A stretch of 64,000 nt of DNA from assembly GCA_033875255.1 (NCBI GenBank), contig JAWZSN010000007.1, positions 62,001 to 126,000 on the forward strand, in the 5' to 3' direction. Every line of letters begins with the position of its first letter. Positions within the stretch are counted from its first letter, which is position 1. Made by a program: the position numbers and the translations under genes. The notes under the pieces are model-generated. The model saw nothing but the letters and a program-made list of their open reading frames with translations, searched no databases and was not told the DNA's origin. This DNA is from Marinimicrococcus sp033875255. Its GTDB lineage: Bacteria > Pseudomonadota > Alphaproteobacteria > Geminicoccales > Geminicoccaceae. Of the stretch, positions 45,121 through 53,068 are shown in pieces.

Positions 45121-45290
45121 GCAGCGCAGCAAGGATGAGCCTCTGGGGTCCTTGCTGCCGGCCGGGCGGTCTCCGCCAGCGGCCATCCCTCGGGCGCAAG
45201 GCCCGAAGGACGGAGGATCCTCGGATCCTCTCCCAGACGTTAGCCTCCCTGATCTACTTGGCCGGGTCTCTGACCCGGCTTTTTTTTTTT
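45121..45290 (+). ncRNA. Putative trans-acting small RNA, copy A of three
   Basis: About 170 nt. Predicted order: a 10-bp stem GCAGCAAGGA/TCCTTGCTGC (45126-45158) with loop containing CTCTGGGG, a GGCGG/CCGCC stem, a CGGGC/GCCCG stem with loop GCAAG, a GAGGATC-CTCG-GATCCTC hairpin, an unpaired tail containing TAGCCTCCCTGATC, and an 8-bp terminator with an 11-T run. The tail and terminator are identical in all three copies over 53 bases. I do not recognise it as 6S, tmRNA, SRP RNA or RNase P. CCTCCC could pair with Shine-Dalgarno sequences, so a riboregulator is inferred. No protein is likely: a reading frame runs through, but across the terminator too. Confidence 0.66.
45261..45290 (+). terminator. 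Intrinsic terminator of small RNA A
   Basis: GCCGGGTC-TCT-GACCCGGC, perfect 8-bp stem, followed by 11 T. Confidence 0.9.
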
Positions 45291-45383
45291 CGCCCGACCG
45301 CCATTCCTGCATTGCAGCATTCGCCCAGCTCGCCGCAGCACCCGCAGCCAAGAGCCGCGATGCTCCCGGAAGGCACTATCCAT

Positions 45384-45402
45384 GCAGAACAGTCACTTCT
45401 GC
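45384..45402. promoter_or_regulatory. Inverted repeat upstream of small RNA B
   Basis: GCAGAA-N7-TTCTGC, 20 bases upstream of the -35. The same repeat and spacing occur before copy C, with the flanking CATGCA and CGAAAAA also conserved, so a shared regulator is likely. Confidence 0.5.
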
Positions 45403-45422
45403 CATGCAGCGCGAAAAAGGAC

Positions 45423-45451
45423 TCGCCAGACAGGGCCGGACGGATTACATG
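45423..45451 (+). promoter_or_regulatory. Promoter of small RNA copy B
   Basis: TCGCCA - 17 bases - TACATG. Matches copies A and C in spacing and in its position relative to the conserved transcript start. Confidence 0.55.
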
Positions 45452-45620
45452 TTGCAGCGCAGCAAGAACGAGCCTCTGGGGTTCTTGCTGCCGGCCGGGC
45501 GGCCTCCGCCAGCGGCCACCCTTCGGGCGCAAGGCCCGGAGGCAGGAGGATCTTCGGACCCTCTCCCAGACGTTAGCCTCCCTGATCTACTTGGCCGGGT
45601 CTCTGACCCGGCTTTTTTTT
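45452..45620 (+). ncRNA. Putative trans-acting small RNA, copy B of three
   Basis: About 169 nt, offset 331 bases from copy A. The first stem is GCAGCAAGAA/TTCTTGCTGC (45459-45491): relative to copy A one G-C pair became A-T on both sides, a compensatory change. The GGCGG/CCGCC stem is kept with a changed loop (CCT). In the fourth hairpin the loop became TTCG with one A-C mismatch. Tail with CCTCCC and terminator (45594-45620, 8 T) are identical to copy A. Its own promoter (45423-45451) and inverted repeat lie upstream. Confidence 0.68.
45594..45620 (+). terminator. Intrinsic terminator of small RNA B
   Basis: GCCGGGTC-TCT-GACCCGGC followed by eight T, identical in its stem to copies A and C. 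Confidence 0.9.
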
Positions 45621-45717
45621 CGCCCGCACGCCCTCATCCCCGCATCGCAGCATCGCTTTTCGGACCCGCCGCGGAGCGCCCCAGCGCCTTCTGCCGGAGA
45701 GGGAAACTGGCAGCTTT

Positions 45718-45736
45718 GCAGAACTGGACGTTCTGC
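45718..45736. promoter_or_regulatory. Inverted repeat upstream of small RNA C
   Basis: GCAGAA-N7-TTCTGC, extended here by one pair on the inside (GCAGAAC/GTTCTGC). It lies 21 bases upstream of the -35, as in copy B. Confidence 0.5.
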
Positions 45737-45757
45737 CATGCACGCCGAAAAAAGTGC

Positions 45758-45786
45758 TGGCCAAGCTTGCCCAAGGCGACTAGATG
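45758..45786 (+). promoter_or_regulatory. Promoter of small RNA copy C
   Basis: TGGCCA - 17 bases - TAGATG, the third instance of the shared promoter layout. Confidence 0.55.
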
Positions 45787-45957
45787 TTGCGCCGCAGCAC
45801 GGACGAGCCTCTGGGGTCCGCGCTGCCGGTCGGGCGGTATCCGCCAGCGGCCACCCTTCGGGCGCAAGGCCCGAAGGCAGGAGGGTCCTCGGATCCTCTC
45901 CCAGACGTTAGCCTCCCTGATCTACTTGGCCGGGTCTCTGACCCGGCTTTTTTTTTT
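45787..45957 (+). ncRNA. Putative trans-acting small RNA, copy C of three
   Basis: About 171 nt, offset 335 bases from copy B. The first stem is GCAGCACGGA/TCCGCGCTGC (45794-45826): an A-T pair of A/B became C-G on both sides, plus one A-C mismatch. In the second stem GGTC replaces GGCC, kept by a G-U pair. Fourth hairpin: GAGGGTC/GATCCTC, kept by a G-U pair. Invariant tail and terminator (45929-45957, 10 T) as in A and B. It is the most diverged copy outside the tail. Confidence 0.66.
45929..45957 (+). terminator. Intrinsic terminator of small RNA C
   Basis: GCCGGGTC-TCT-GACCCGGC followed by ten T. Confidence 0.9.
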
Positions 45958-46129
45958 CGCCCGCGCGCACCCCCCCCCGCGACCCCGCCCCGCCCGCTCA
46001 CCGGTCGTCGCCCGCGCCGCTGCGAAAGACGCGGCCATTGTCCACGACCAGCATATCGCCCGTCCTGCCGGCGCTCGCGCGGCGGCCGATGCACTCTCCG
46101 TTGTGGTGCACGAACCCCTGATGTTAATT

Positions 46130-46138
46130 TGCTATGAT
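46130..46138 (+). promoter_or_regulatory. Extended -10 promoter of the heme-sensor operon
   Basis: TGC-TATGAT, five of six matches to TATAAT with the extended TGn, in an A+T-rich patch, 24 bases before the heme-sensor start. No good -35 is visible, as is common for extended -10 promoters. Confidence 0.5.
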
Positions 46139-46161
46139 GGTGCGTCGCAGGGAGATGGCGC

Positions 46162-46911
46162 ATGCGCTGCACGCGAAAGGGTCTGCTCGTCGTGGGGGTG
46201 GTGGCGGCGTGCGCCGCGGCGGCAGCAGCGGCTGCCGACAACGGCTCGGAGAGAGCCATCGGCGAGCGGCTCGCCGGCATCATCGGCGCAGGACGCAGCA
46301 TCGTCTCCTCCCATCAGGGCCTCATCAACGACCCGGAAATCGGCGAGAAGAACCTGACCGGCGAGCGGATCGTCGCGGAGGCCGTCGAGCTTTATGAGAA
46401 GCGCCGGGGCGAGCCGCCGGTCACCGAGGCAATGGAGGCGAGCGAGCGGCGGCTGGTCGAGGCGGCGCTGGCCGCGATGCGCGAGATCGTCGACGAGAAC
46501 GAGGCCCTCATCGACATGAAGGGGCTGGGCTTCAAGGGCTTCCTGCCGGCCACCTATACCCGCCTGGTCAACGAGCGCTTCGGCGAGAAGGTCGGCAGCG
46601 AAGCGCGCGTCAAGTTCACCGCGCCGCCCGAGCTGGTGCGCAACCGCAAGGCACGCCCCGATGCCTGGGAACAGCGCGTGCTGGCGAGCCAGCTCGGCAC
46701 CCCGGGCTGGCCCAGGGGCGAGCCCTATACGGAGGCGGTCGAGGTTGAGGGCCGACCGGCCTTCCGGATGCTCATCCCCGAATATTATTCGGCCTCCTGC
46801 CTGAGCTGCCATGGCGAGCCCAAGGGCCAGACTGACGTCACCGGCTATCCCAAGGAGGGCGGCCGGGAGGGAGATCTCGGGGGGGCGACCAGCATCACGC
46901 TCTTTCGATGA
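46162..46911 (+). CDS. Periplasmic c-type heme sensor (DUF3365/Tll0287-like)
   Basis: 249 residues. A signal peptide or anchor (RKGLLVVGVVAACAAAAAAA) leads into a helical domain of the DUF3365 type. A single c-type heme site CLSCH (213-217) lies near the C-terminus, followed by GEPKGQTDVTG. Related proteins are heme sensors for redox or gas. Its stop overlaps the start of the hybrid kinase by 4 bases, and the two should work together: the kinase has its own periplasmic domain that could contact this protein. RBS GGGAG precedes ATG 46162. An extended -10 element lies just upstream. Confidence 0.86.
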   Translation: MRCTRKGLLVVGVVAACAAAAAAAADNGSERAIGERLAGIIGAGRSIVSSHQGLINDPEIGEKNLTGERIVAEAVELYEKRRGEPPVTEAMEASERRLVEAALAAMREIVDENEALIDMKGLGFKGFLPATYTRLVNERFGEKVGSEARVKFTAPPELVRNRKARPDAWEQRVLASQLGTPGWPRGEPYTEAVEVEGRPAFRMLIPEYYSASCLSCHGEPKGQTDVTGYPKEGGREGDLGGATSITLFR

Positions 46912-49613
46912 CGACGCCCGCCTCCAGGAGCCTGCCGGGACGGATCGGGGCGAGCACGATCTCGCTGCGGATCACGGCACTCTCGGCGGTCCTTCTGGGC
47001 GCGCTGGTGCTCAGCGTGTCGGTGATGTCCTGGGACCTGCTCGCCAACCAGCGCCGCATGGACGCGGCGAACGAGCGTTTCCACAAGCTCGAGCTCGCGG
47101 CCAACGCGCAGCGCACCTTCGGCGAGCTGCGCTACTGGATGACCGATCTCGCGGTCAGCCTGCTCACGCTCTCGGAGCGCCAGGCGGCGGCGGCGCGGCA
47201 GGCGCTCGATCGCGACCTCGCACGGCTCGACGCTTTCGCGCCCGATGCGGCGGCCCACATAAGGTCCGGGGCCTCGGCCTACTACGATCTGGCCACGCAG
47301 GCGGTCGACGCCTACACCGCCGATACGCGGGTGATCGGCAACACGCTCCTCGCCGCGGCGCGGCGCCACAGCCAGCAGGCCGAGGACGCGCTTGCCGCTC
47401 TGGTGGAACGGCTGCAGGTCGAGGCCGACCGGGCGCGTGACGAGGCCGCGGCGGCAGCGCACACCGCCCTGGTGCGAAGCGCCGTTGCCGCCGGCTCCAT
47501 CGTGATCGGCGGCGTTCTCCTGACGCTGCTGGTCCTGCGCTCGATCCTGACGCCCCTCGGCCGGCTCAATCTCGCCATGGAGCGGATGAGCGCCGGCCAG
47601 GCGCCGGGTCCGCTGCCGCCGGAGGGCGCCGACGAGTTCGGCCGGATGGCTCGCACGCTGCGGATGCTCCAGGACGCGCAGGAGGCGCGGCGCGAGCTGG
47701 AGGAGGCCGCAAGACGCCAGCACAACACCATCTTGACGGCCATCGAGACCGTTCCCGACGGATTCGTGCTCTACGACGCCGAGGACCGGCTGGTGATGGT
47801 CAACGCGCGCTATCTCGAGATCTTCCCGCTGGTGGCCGACCTGATGACGCCGGGCCGCAGCTTCGAGGAGGTGCTGCGCGCCCATGTCGAGCGCGGCGCC
47901 GTCGACACGGAAGGCCTCTCCGCCGAAGAGTGGGTAGCCGAGCGCCTGCAGCGGCACCGCGCCGGCGGCAGCATGATCGAGCAGCGCTTCACCGGCGACG
48001 CCTGGATCCGCATCGTGCGGCGCAAGACGCCGGATGGCGGCACGGTCGGTGTCTATACCGACATCACCGACCTGCGGCGCCGCCAGGACGAGCTGGAGAA
48101 GGCGCGTCGCGGTGCGGAGTCCGCGAACGAGGCCAAAAGCCGGTTCCTCGCCTCGATGAGCCACGAGCTGCGGACACCGCTCAACGCCATCATCGGCTAT
48201 GGCGAGATGCTGATCGAGGACGCCCGCGAGAGCGGCGACGCCCGGACGGTGGCCGATCTCGAGAAGATCACCGGCTCGGGCCGGCACCTGCTGGGTCTCA
48301 TCAACGACATTCTCGACCTCTCGAAGATCGAGGCGGGCAAGATGGAGCTCTATGTCGAGAGCTTCGCGCTGCGCCCCCTCCTGGCCGATGTCGAGAGCAC
48401 CGTGGCTCCGCTGATCGCCCGCAACGGCAACCGCCTCGCGGTCGAGATGACGGAGGGCGACGACGCGATCAGGACCGACCGGACCAAGCTCCGCCAGAAT
48501 CTTTTCAACCTGCTCTCCAACGCCGCCAAGTTCACCGAGAACGGCGAGATCCGCCTGAGCGTCGCGCGCCGCAGGGTGGATGGCCGGGACTGGCTCGACT
48601 TCGCGGTGAGCGACACCGGAATCGGCATGACGGAGGAGCAGCGGGCCCGGCTCTTCCGGGCTTTCGTCCAGGCCGACACCTCAACCTCCCGCAACTATGG
48701 CGGCACCGGCCTCGGGCTCGTCATCACCCAGAGCTTCACCCAGATGATGGGCGGGACGATGCAGGTCGAGAGCACCCCCGGCGCCGGATCGACCTTCCGC
48801 TTCCGCATCCCGGCGGTCTGCCCCGAGCCGGCGGCGGAGGAGCCGCATCCGGCAGCGCCCGGCCTCGAGGGCCGCGGCCGGGTTCTCGTGATCGACGACG
48901 AGGCCCTCGGGCGCAACGCCATCGCCGGAGTAGTGCGCGAGGCGGGGTTCGCCGCGATCGAGGCCAAGAGCGGTGCCGAAGGCCTCGCTCTGGCCCGCGC
49001 CGCGCGTCCCGATGCCATCGTCCTCGACATCATCATGCCGGGCCAGGACGGCTGGTCGGTGCTCCGCGAGATCAGGGCCGACCCCGGTCTACATGATGTA
49101 CCGGTGATCCTCGCCACGGTCGTCACCGATCGTGAGATGGGCCTGGCCTTCGGCGCGGTCGATCATCTGGTCAAGCCTGTCGATCCGGTGCGGCTCCTGG
49201 CGACGCTCGAGGCCATCGTCGGTGGCGGAAGGCGCGAGGTGCTGGTCGTCGAGGACGATGCGCCGACACGCAGCCTGTTCCACCGCCTGCTGACGCGCGA
49301 GGGCTGGCACGTCCGCGAGGCGGCGGACGGGGTCCAGGGCCTGCGCGAGCTCGAGGAACACCGACCGACCCTGATGGTTCTCGACCTGATGATGCCCGGC
49401 ATGGACGGGTTCCAGCTTCTGGCAGCCGTCAAGCAGCGCCCCGCGCTCGCCGACCTCCCGGTCATCGTGGTGACCTCGAAGGATCTGACGCGCGACGAGC
49501 TGGACTGGCTCAAGACCCATGCCGGGGAAGTCGTGATGAAGGGCGAGCGGGGCCGTGCGGAGCTGGTGGCAGCCTTGAAGCGCCATGTCGCCGAGACGGA
49601 AGCCGCCGCCTGA
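46908..49613 (+). CDS. Hybrid sensor histidine kinase with two receivers
   Basis: 901 residues. TM1 (~22-43), a helical periplasmic domain (~45-185), TM2 (~188-212), HAMP, a PAS-like domain (AIETVPDGFVLYDAEDRLVM), HisKA with phospho-His419 (SHELRTPLNAIIGYGE), HATPase_c (NLLSNAAKFTENG, DTGIGM, GGTGLGL), then two receiver domains (VLVIDDEALGRNA/AIVLDIIMPGQDGW and VLVVEDDAPTRSLF/LMVLDLMMPGMDGF). Two C-terminal receivers suggest an intramolecular phosphorelay or phosphate sink. It overlaps the heme sensor by 4 bases and is followed after 14 bases by a stand-alone receiver. Confidence 0.95.
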   Translation: MTTPASRSLPGRIGASTISLRITALSAVLLGALVLSVSVMSWDLLANQRRMDAANERFHKLELAANAQRTFGELRYWMTDLAVSLLTLSERQAAAARQALDRDLARLDAFAPDAAAHIRSGASAYYDLATQAVDAYTADTRVIGNTLLAAARRHSQQAEDALAALVERLQVEADRARDEAAAAAHTALVRSAVAAGSIVIGGVLLTLLVLRSILTPLGRLNLAMERMSAGQAPGPLPPEGADEFGRMARTLRMLQDAQEARRELEEAARRQHNTILTAIETVPDGFVLYDAEDRLVMVNARYLEIFPLVADLMTPGRSFEEVLRAHVERGAVDTEGLSAEEWVAERLQRHRAGGSMIEQRFTGDAWIRIVRRKTPDGGTVGVYTDITDLRRRQDELEKARRGAESANEAKSRFLASMSHELRTPLNAIIGYGEMLIEDARESGDARTVADLEKITGSGRHLLGLINDILDLSKIEAGKMELYVESFALRPLLADVESTVAPLIARNGNRLAVEMTEGDDAIRTDRTKLRQNLFNLLSNAAKFTENGEIRLSVARRRVDGRDWLDFAVSDTGIGMTEEQRARLFRAFVQADTSTSRNYGGTGLGLVITQSFTQMMGGTMQVESTPGAGSTFRFRIPAVCPEPAAEEPHPAAPGLEGRGRVLVIDDEALGRNAIAGVVREAGFAAIEAKSGAEGLALARAARPDAIVLDIIMPGQDGWSVLREIRADPGLHDVPVILATVVTDREMGLAFGAVDHLVKPVDPVRLLATLEAIVGGGRREVLVVEDDAPTRSLFHRLLTREGWHVREAADGVQGLRELEEHRPTLMVLDLMMPGMDGFQLLAAVKQRPALADLPVIVVTSKDLTRDELDWLKTHAGEVVMKGERGRAELVAALKRHVAETEAAA

Positions 49614-49627
49614 AGGAGCCGTGCCCG

Positions 49628-49993
49628 ATGCCGAGGATCCTGATCGTCGAGGACAACGAGCTGAACCGGGACATGCTCTCGCGGCGCCTCGAGCGGCGCG
49701 GCTACGAGGTGCTCTGCGCGAGTGACGGCGAGGCCGGCGTCGAGGCGGCGCGCAGCCTCAGCCCCGACCTCGTCCTCATGGACATGAGCCTGCCGGTGAT
49801 CGACGGCTGGGAAGCCACACGCCGCCTCAAGGACGATCCGGCGACCCGCGCCATCCCCATCATCGCCCTCACCGCCCACGCCATGGCGGGTGACCGCGAG
49901 AAGGCGCTGGCGGCGGGATGCGACGAGTACGACACCAAGCCCATCGTCTTTCCAGGGCTGCTCGAGAAGATCGGGCGGCTGATCGGAGGCTGA
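49628..49993 (+). CDS. Single-domain response regulator (DivK/CheY-like)
   Basis: 121 residues, receiver only. Acidic pair E8/D9, phosphoacceptor D52 (LVLMDMSLP) and K104 (DTKP) are all present, with ALTAHAM as the switch Thr region. No output domain, so it is a phosphate shuttle or an allosteric partner. It stands between the hybrid kinase and the cyclase gene, 1 base before the next start codon, which fits a relay. Confidence 0.93.
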   Translation: MPRILIVEDNELNRDMLSRRLERRGYEVLCASDGEAGVEAARSLSPDLVLMDMSLPVIDGWEATRRLKDDPATRAIPIIALTAHAMAGDREKALAAGCDEYDTKPIVFPGLLEKIGRLIGG

Positions 49994-49994
49994 G

Positions 49995-51563
49995 ATGGCC
50001 GGGGCGGCGGACATCGGCAGGCGGGCCTGCGAGGTGCGGATCGGCCAGCGGCTCGGCGGGCCCGCCCAGGCAATCCTCGGCTACCAGCAGCTGCTGGTGG
50101 AGGAGGTCCGCGAGACGGGTCCGGCCGACGCCCTCCCCGACCTCGAGCGTGCGCTCGGCGCCGCGGTCGATCTCAACGCCATCATCGAGCGTCTGCTGGC
50201 GGGCGGCCTCGGCGATGCGCATGGGCCGGAGCAGGCCGCCGAGGCGGATGCGGAGGCCCGGCTGCGCCACGATCTCCGCACGCCGATGAACGCGATCCTG
50301 GGCTATGCCGAGCTCGTGCTCGAGGAGTTCGGTTGCGACCTGCCGGGACGGCTCAGGAGCGACATCGAGACAGTGCTGGGCGAAGGGCGCGCCTTGCTCG
50401 CGCGGATCGACGCCATCGTCGACCATGCGCGAAGCGAGCCCGGCGGGGATGGTCCGGCCGACGAGGCCGACGCCGCCATGGCGCGCGAGATCGCGCGGAG
50501 CCTCGCCGCACCCGCCGGCGCTCCTGCCGCCGAGACCGGGCGCATCCTGGTGATCGACGACGTGCCCTCCAACCGCGACCTGCTGGCCCGGCGGCTGGTG
50601 CGCGACGGCCACACGGTCCGCACGGCAGCCTCGGGGCGCGAGGCGCTGGCGCTGCTCCGGAGCAAGACGTTCGACCTCGCGCTGGTCGACATCCTGATGC
50701 CCGACATGAACGGGATCGAGATCCTCGCCCGGCTGAAGGCCGAGGATCGCCTGCGCGAGCTCTCCGTCGTGATGGTCTCGGGGCTGCGCGAAAGCGAGGC
50801 GGTGGTGCGCTGCATCGAGGCGGGCGCGGTAGACTACCTGCCCAAGCCGGTCGATCCGGTGCTGCTGCGCGCGCGGATCGCGGCCTGCCTCGAGCGCTCG
50901 CGCTGGCGCGAGAAGGAGCGACGCTATTTGGCGATCATCGAGGCCGAGAAGGAGCGCGCCGACGCGCTGCTCCACGCCATGCTGCCGGGTCCGATCGTCC
51001 GCAGGCTGGCGGCCGGCGAGGAGCTGATCGCCGACCGGTTCGAGAGCGTCACAATCCTCTTTGCCGACATTGTCGGCTTCACGCCGATCGCCGCGGTGAC
51101 CGAGCCGGTCGATCTCCTGCGCCGGCTGGGTGCCCTGTTCTCGCGGTTCGACGAGCTGGCTGACCTTCACGGGGTGGAGAAGATCAAGACCATTGGCGAT
51201 GCCTACATGGCCGCGGCGGGGCTTCCCGAGCCCCGCCCCGATCACGCCCGCCGCGTGATCGCGCTGGCCCGCGCGATGATCTTGGAGGCCGCAGCACCGC
51301 CCGATGGCGGGCCGCCACTGCTGCTGCGCATCGGCGTCCACACCGGGCCGGTGGTGGCCGGGCTTATCGGGCGCCGGCGCTCGATCTACGACATCTGGGG
51401 CCACACGGTGAACGTCGCGAGCAGGCTCGAATCCCACGGCACGCCCGGCCGCATCCAGCTCTCCCAGACCACCCTCGACGCCCTCGGCAGCGACGCGATC
51501 GCCGCCCGCCGCACCGACGTCGAGCTCAAGGGGCTCGGGCCGACCGCGATTTTCCAGCTCTAG
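49995..51563 (+). CDS. DHp-receiver-adenylate/guanylate cyclase (phosphorelay cyclase)
   Basis: 522 residues. A histidine-phosphotransfer-like dimerisation helix pair with His92 (LRHDLRTPMNAILGYAELVLEE) but no HATPase domain, a receiver with D232 (LALVDILMPDMNG; K in LPKP), a coiled-coil signalling helix (REKERRYLAIIEAEKERAD), and a class III cyclase domain (~350-515: ILFADIVGFTPIAA with metal Asp358, KIKTIGDAYMAAAG, DIWGHTVNVASRLE). The Thr of GHTVN occupies the place of a substrate-specifying Asp, as in bicarbonate-linked class IIIb enzymes. The N-terminal 65 residues look like a degenerate copy of the DHp segment. It is the end of the signalling operon and probably its output. Confidence 0.93.
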   Translation: MAGAADIGRRACEVRIGQRLGGPAQAILGYQQLLVEEVRETGPADALPDLERALGAAVDLNAIIERLLAGGLGDAHGPEQAAEADAEARLRHDLRTPMNAILGYAELVLEEFGCDLPGRLRSDIETVLGEGRALLARIDAIVDHARSEPGGDGPADEADAAMAREIARSLAAPAGAPAAETGRILVIDDVPSNRDLLARRLVRDGHTVRTAASGREALALLRSKTFDLALVDILMPDMNGIEILARLKAEDRLRELSVVMVSGLRESEAVVRCIEAGAVDYLPKPVDPVLLRARIAACLERSRWREKERRYLAIIEAEKERADALLHAMLPGPIVRRLAAGEELIADRFESVTILFADIVGFTPIAAVTEPVDLLRRLGALFSRFDELADLHGVEKIKTIGDAYMAAAGLPEPRPDHARRVIALARAMILEAAAPPDGGPPLLLRIGVHTGPVVAGLIGRRRSIYDIWGHTVNVASRLESHGTPGRIQLSQTTLDALGSDAIAARRTDVELKGLGPTAIFQL

Positions 51564-51729
51564 CGATGAGGCCATGCCGCGGACCCGGTCGGGGCCGTGG
51601 AGCCGGGCTGCCGATCCACACCGGCCATTCGAGCCGCGCGACTAAAGGTCAGAAAAATTCGGCCCGTCGGCAACGATCAACGGATCAACCGGTTCCCCTG
51701 ACGGTAGATGACGGGAGAGGAGACGCCTG

Positions 51730-52755
51730 ATGCCGACAGCTCAAGTTGCAAACCCGGGTGGCGAGGCCGTTCGGCGCGTCTCGTGGGGCGCAATATTCGC
51801 AGGCGCGGTGGTTGCGCTGGCGTTGACCATCTTCTTCACCGTGCTGGGAATCGCCCTCGGCGCGGCCGCCGTGGATCCTGCGGAGGGCGGCGGCGGGGGT
51901 CTCGGCTGGGGCGCCGCGCTCTACCTTATCGTCACGCAGATCATCGCGCTGTTCGCGGGCGGCTTCACCGCGTCCCGACTGGCCGGCGTGCCTCGCACAA
52001 CGGCCGCGGGGCTGCACGGCGCGGCGGTCTGGGCGGTCGCTACCGTCTTCGTCGCCTGGGTAGCGGTGACCGGGGCCGGGGCCATGTTCGGCGCAGCCTC
52101 CACCGTGCTCAAGAGCACCGCACGCGGCACCGCGGACGTTGTGCAGGCGGTCGTGCCCGACGATCTGTCGTTCCCGGATCTGCCGGATATCGCATCGCAG
52201 GTCTCGGTCGAGGATCTTCCCGAACCGGTGCAGCAGGCATTGGAGGAGAACGACGTCTCTCTCGATGAGCTGCGCCGCGAAGCACGGCAGGCCTTCAGTG
52301 CCGTGGTGAGCGAGCGGGAACGGCAGCGCGCCGCCGATCTGCTGCGGTCCACGCTGTCCGACGCCATCAACTCGCCGGGCGACATCGCTGCAGACCTGAA
52401 CCAGGCGCTTGACCAGCTCGTCGGCGGCCCCCGGGCCATCTTCTCCGAGGAGGACCGGCAGGAGGCGACGCGCATCCTGGAGGAGCGGCTGGGCATCGAG
52501 CCGCAGGAAGCCGAGCAGCTGGCGCAGACCGTCCAGACGCAGGTCGACCAGGCCGTCGAGGAGGTGCGTCAGAGCTTCAACGAGCTTCAAGAGCAGGCAG
52601 TGCAGGCTGTCGAGGCTGCCGCTTCGGCGGTGTCGTCAGCCGCCTGGGGCCTCACGATCACCTCGCTCCTCGCGCTCGTGGCGGCGATCGGCGGGGCGTT
52701 CCTCGGCAAGCCTGACGGGATGCTGGGAGACCGGCTCGACGACCACTACCGCTAG
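51730..52755 (+). CDS. Membrane protein with long helical periplasmic or cytosolic insert
   Basis: 341 residues, family not recognised with certainty; similar proteins are sometimes labelled PhnA-like in rhizobia. Three hydrophobic helices lie at the N-terminus (~20-45, 58-80, 92-118), one at the C-terminus (~300-322), and a ~170-residue charged, Glu/Gln-rich helical segment lies between (QALDQLVGG, EERLGIEPQEAEQLAQTV). A short Gly-rich turn (EGGGGGLGWG) separates helices 1 and 2. RBS GAGAGGAG precedes ATG 51730. Monocistronic, with a hairpin after the stop. Confidence 0.78.
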   Translation: MPTAQVANPGGEAVRRVSWGAIFAGAVVALALTIFFTVLGIALGAAAVDPAEGGGGGLGWGAALYLIVTQIIALFAGGFTASRLAGVPRTTAAGLHGAAVWAVATVFVAWVAVTGAGAMFGAASTVLKSTARGTADVVQAVVPDDLSFPDLPDIASQVSVEDLPEPVQQALEENDVSLDELRREARQAFSAVVSERERQRAADLLRSTLSDAINSPGDIAADLNQALDQLVGGPRAIFSEEDRQEATRILEERLGIEPQEAEQLAQTVQTQVDQAVEEVRQSFNELQEQAVQAVEAAASAVSSAAWGLTITSLLALVAAIGGAFLGKPDGMLGDRLDDHYR

Positions 52756-53068
52756 GCTCACCTGGTTCGAGACGACGCGACGGCGGGCTCGATGCCCGCC
52801 GTCAAGCGCTTCGGCCTCCGGCGACCGCCGTGCGGCACGACGACGCGCACGCCAGCTCTCGTGGTCATCCACACAACCGATGAAGGCGCATGAAGCGGAT
52901 ACCGCCCGCGAAGCGGCGGCTTTGCGATGTGATGCTTTCGACCTGCGCGTGGGAGAGTGGCAAGGTCATCGCCACGTTCCGCCAACCGTCGATCCTCTGG
53001 CGGAAGCAAACGCCATCGCGGGCCATGCAAAGGCCGGTGACTGCTGCTTCTCGTCGAGATCGGAGAGT
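52756..53068. other. 313-bp gap between membrane protein and tRNA-Gln
   Basis: Contains the hairpin at 52779-52803 and then no supported gene. Short ORFs in the region are low-complexity and lack ribosome binding sites. The tRNA 3' end faces this gap, a common attachment site for integrating elements, but no integrase or direct repeat of the tRNA end is visible. Confidence 0.6.
52779..52803 (+). terminator. Hairpin after the 51730-52755 gene
   Basis: 10-bp perfect stem GACGGCGGGC/GCCCGCCGTC with loop TCGAT, 23 bases past the stop; no T-run. Confidence 0.45.

Noticed and set aside
45119..46357. 412-residue ORF through the small RNA repeats, with a similar peptide in each copy
   Set aside because: The peptide similarity follows from DNA repeats. 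The frame crosses three terminators (T-runs read as Phe), and substitutions follow stem pairing, not codon positions.
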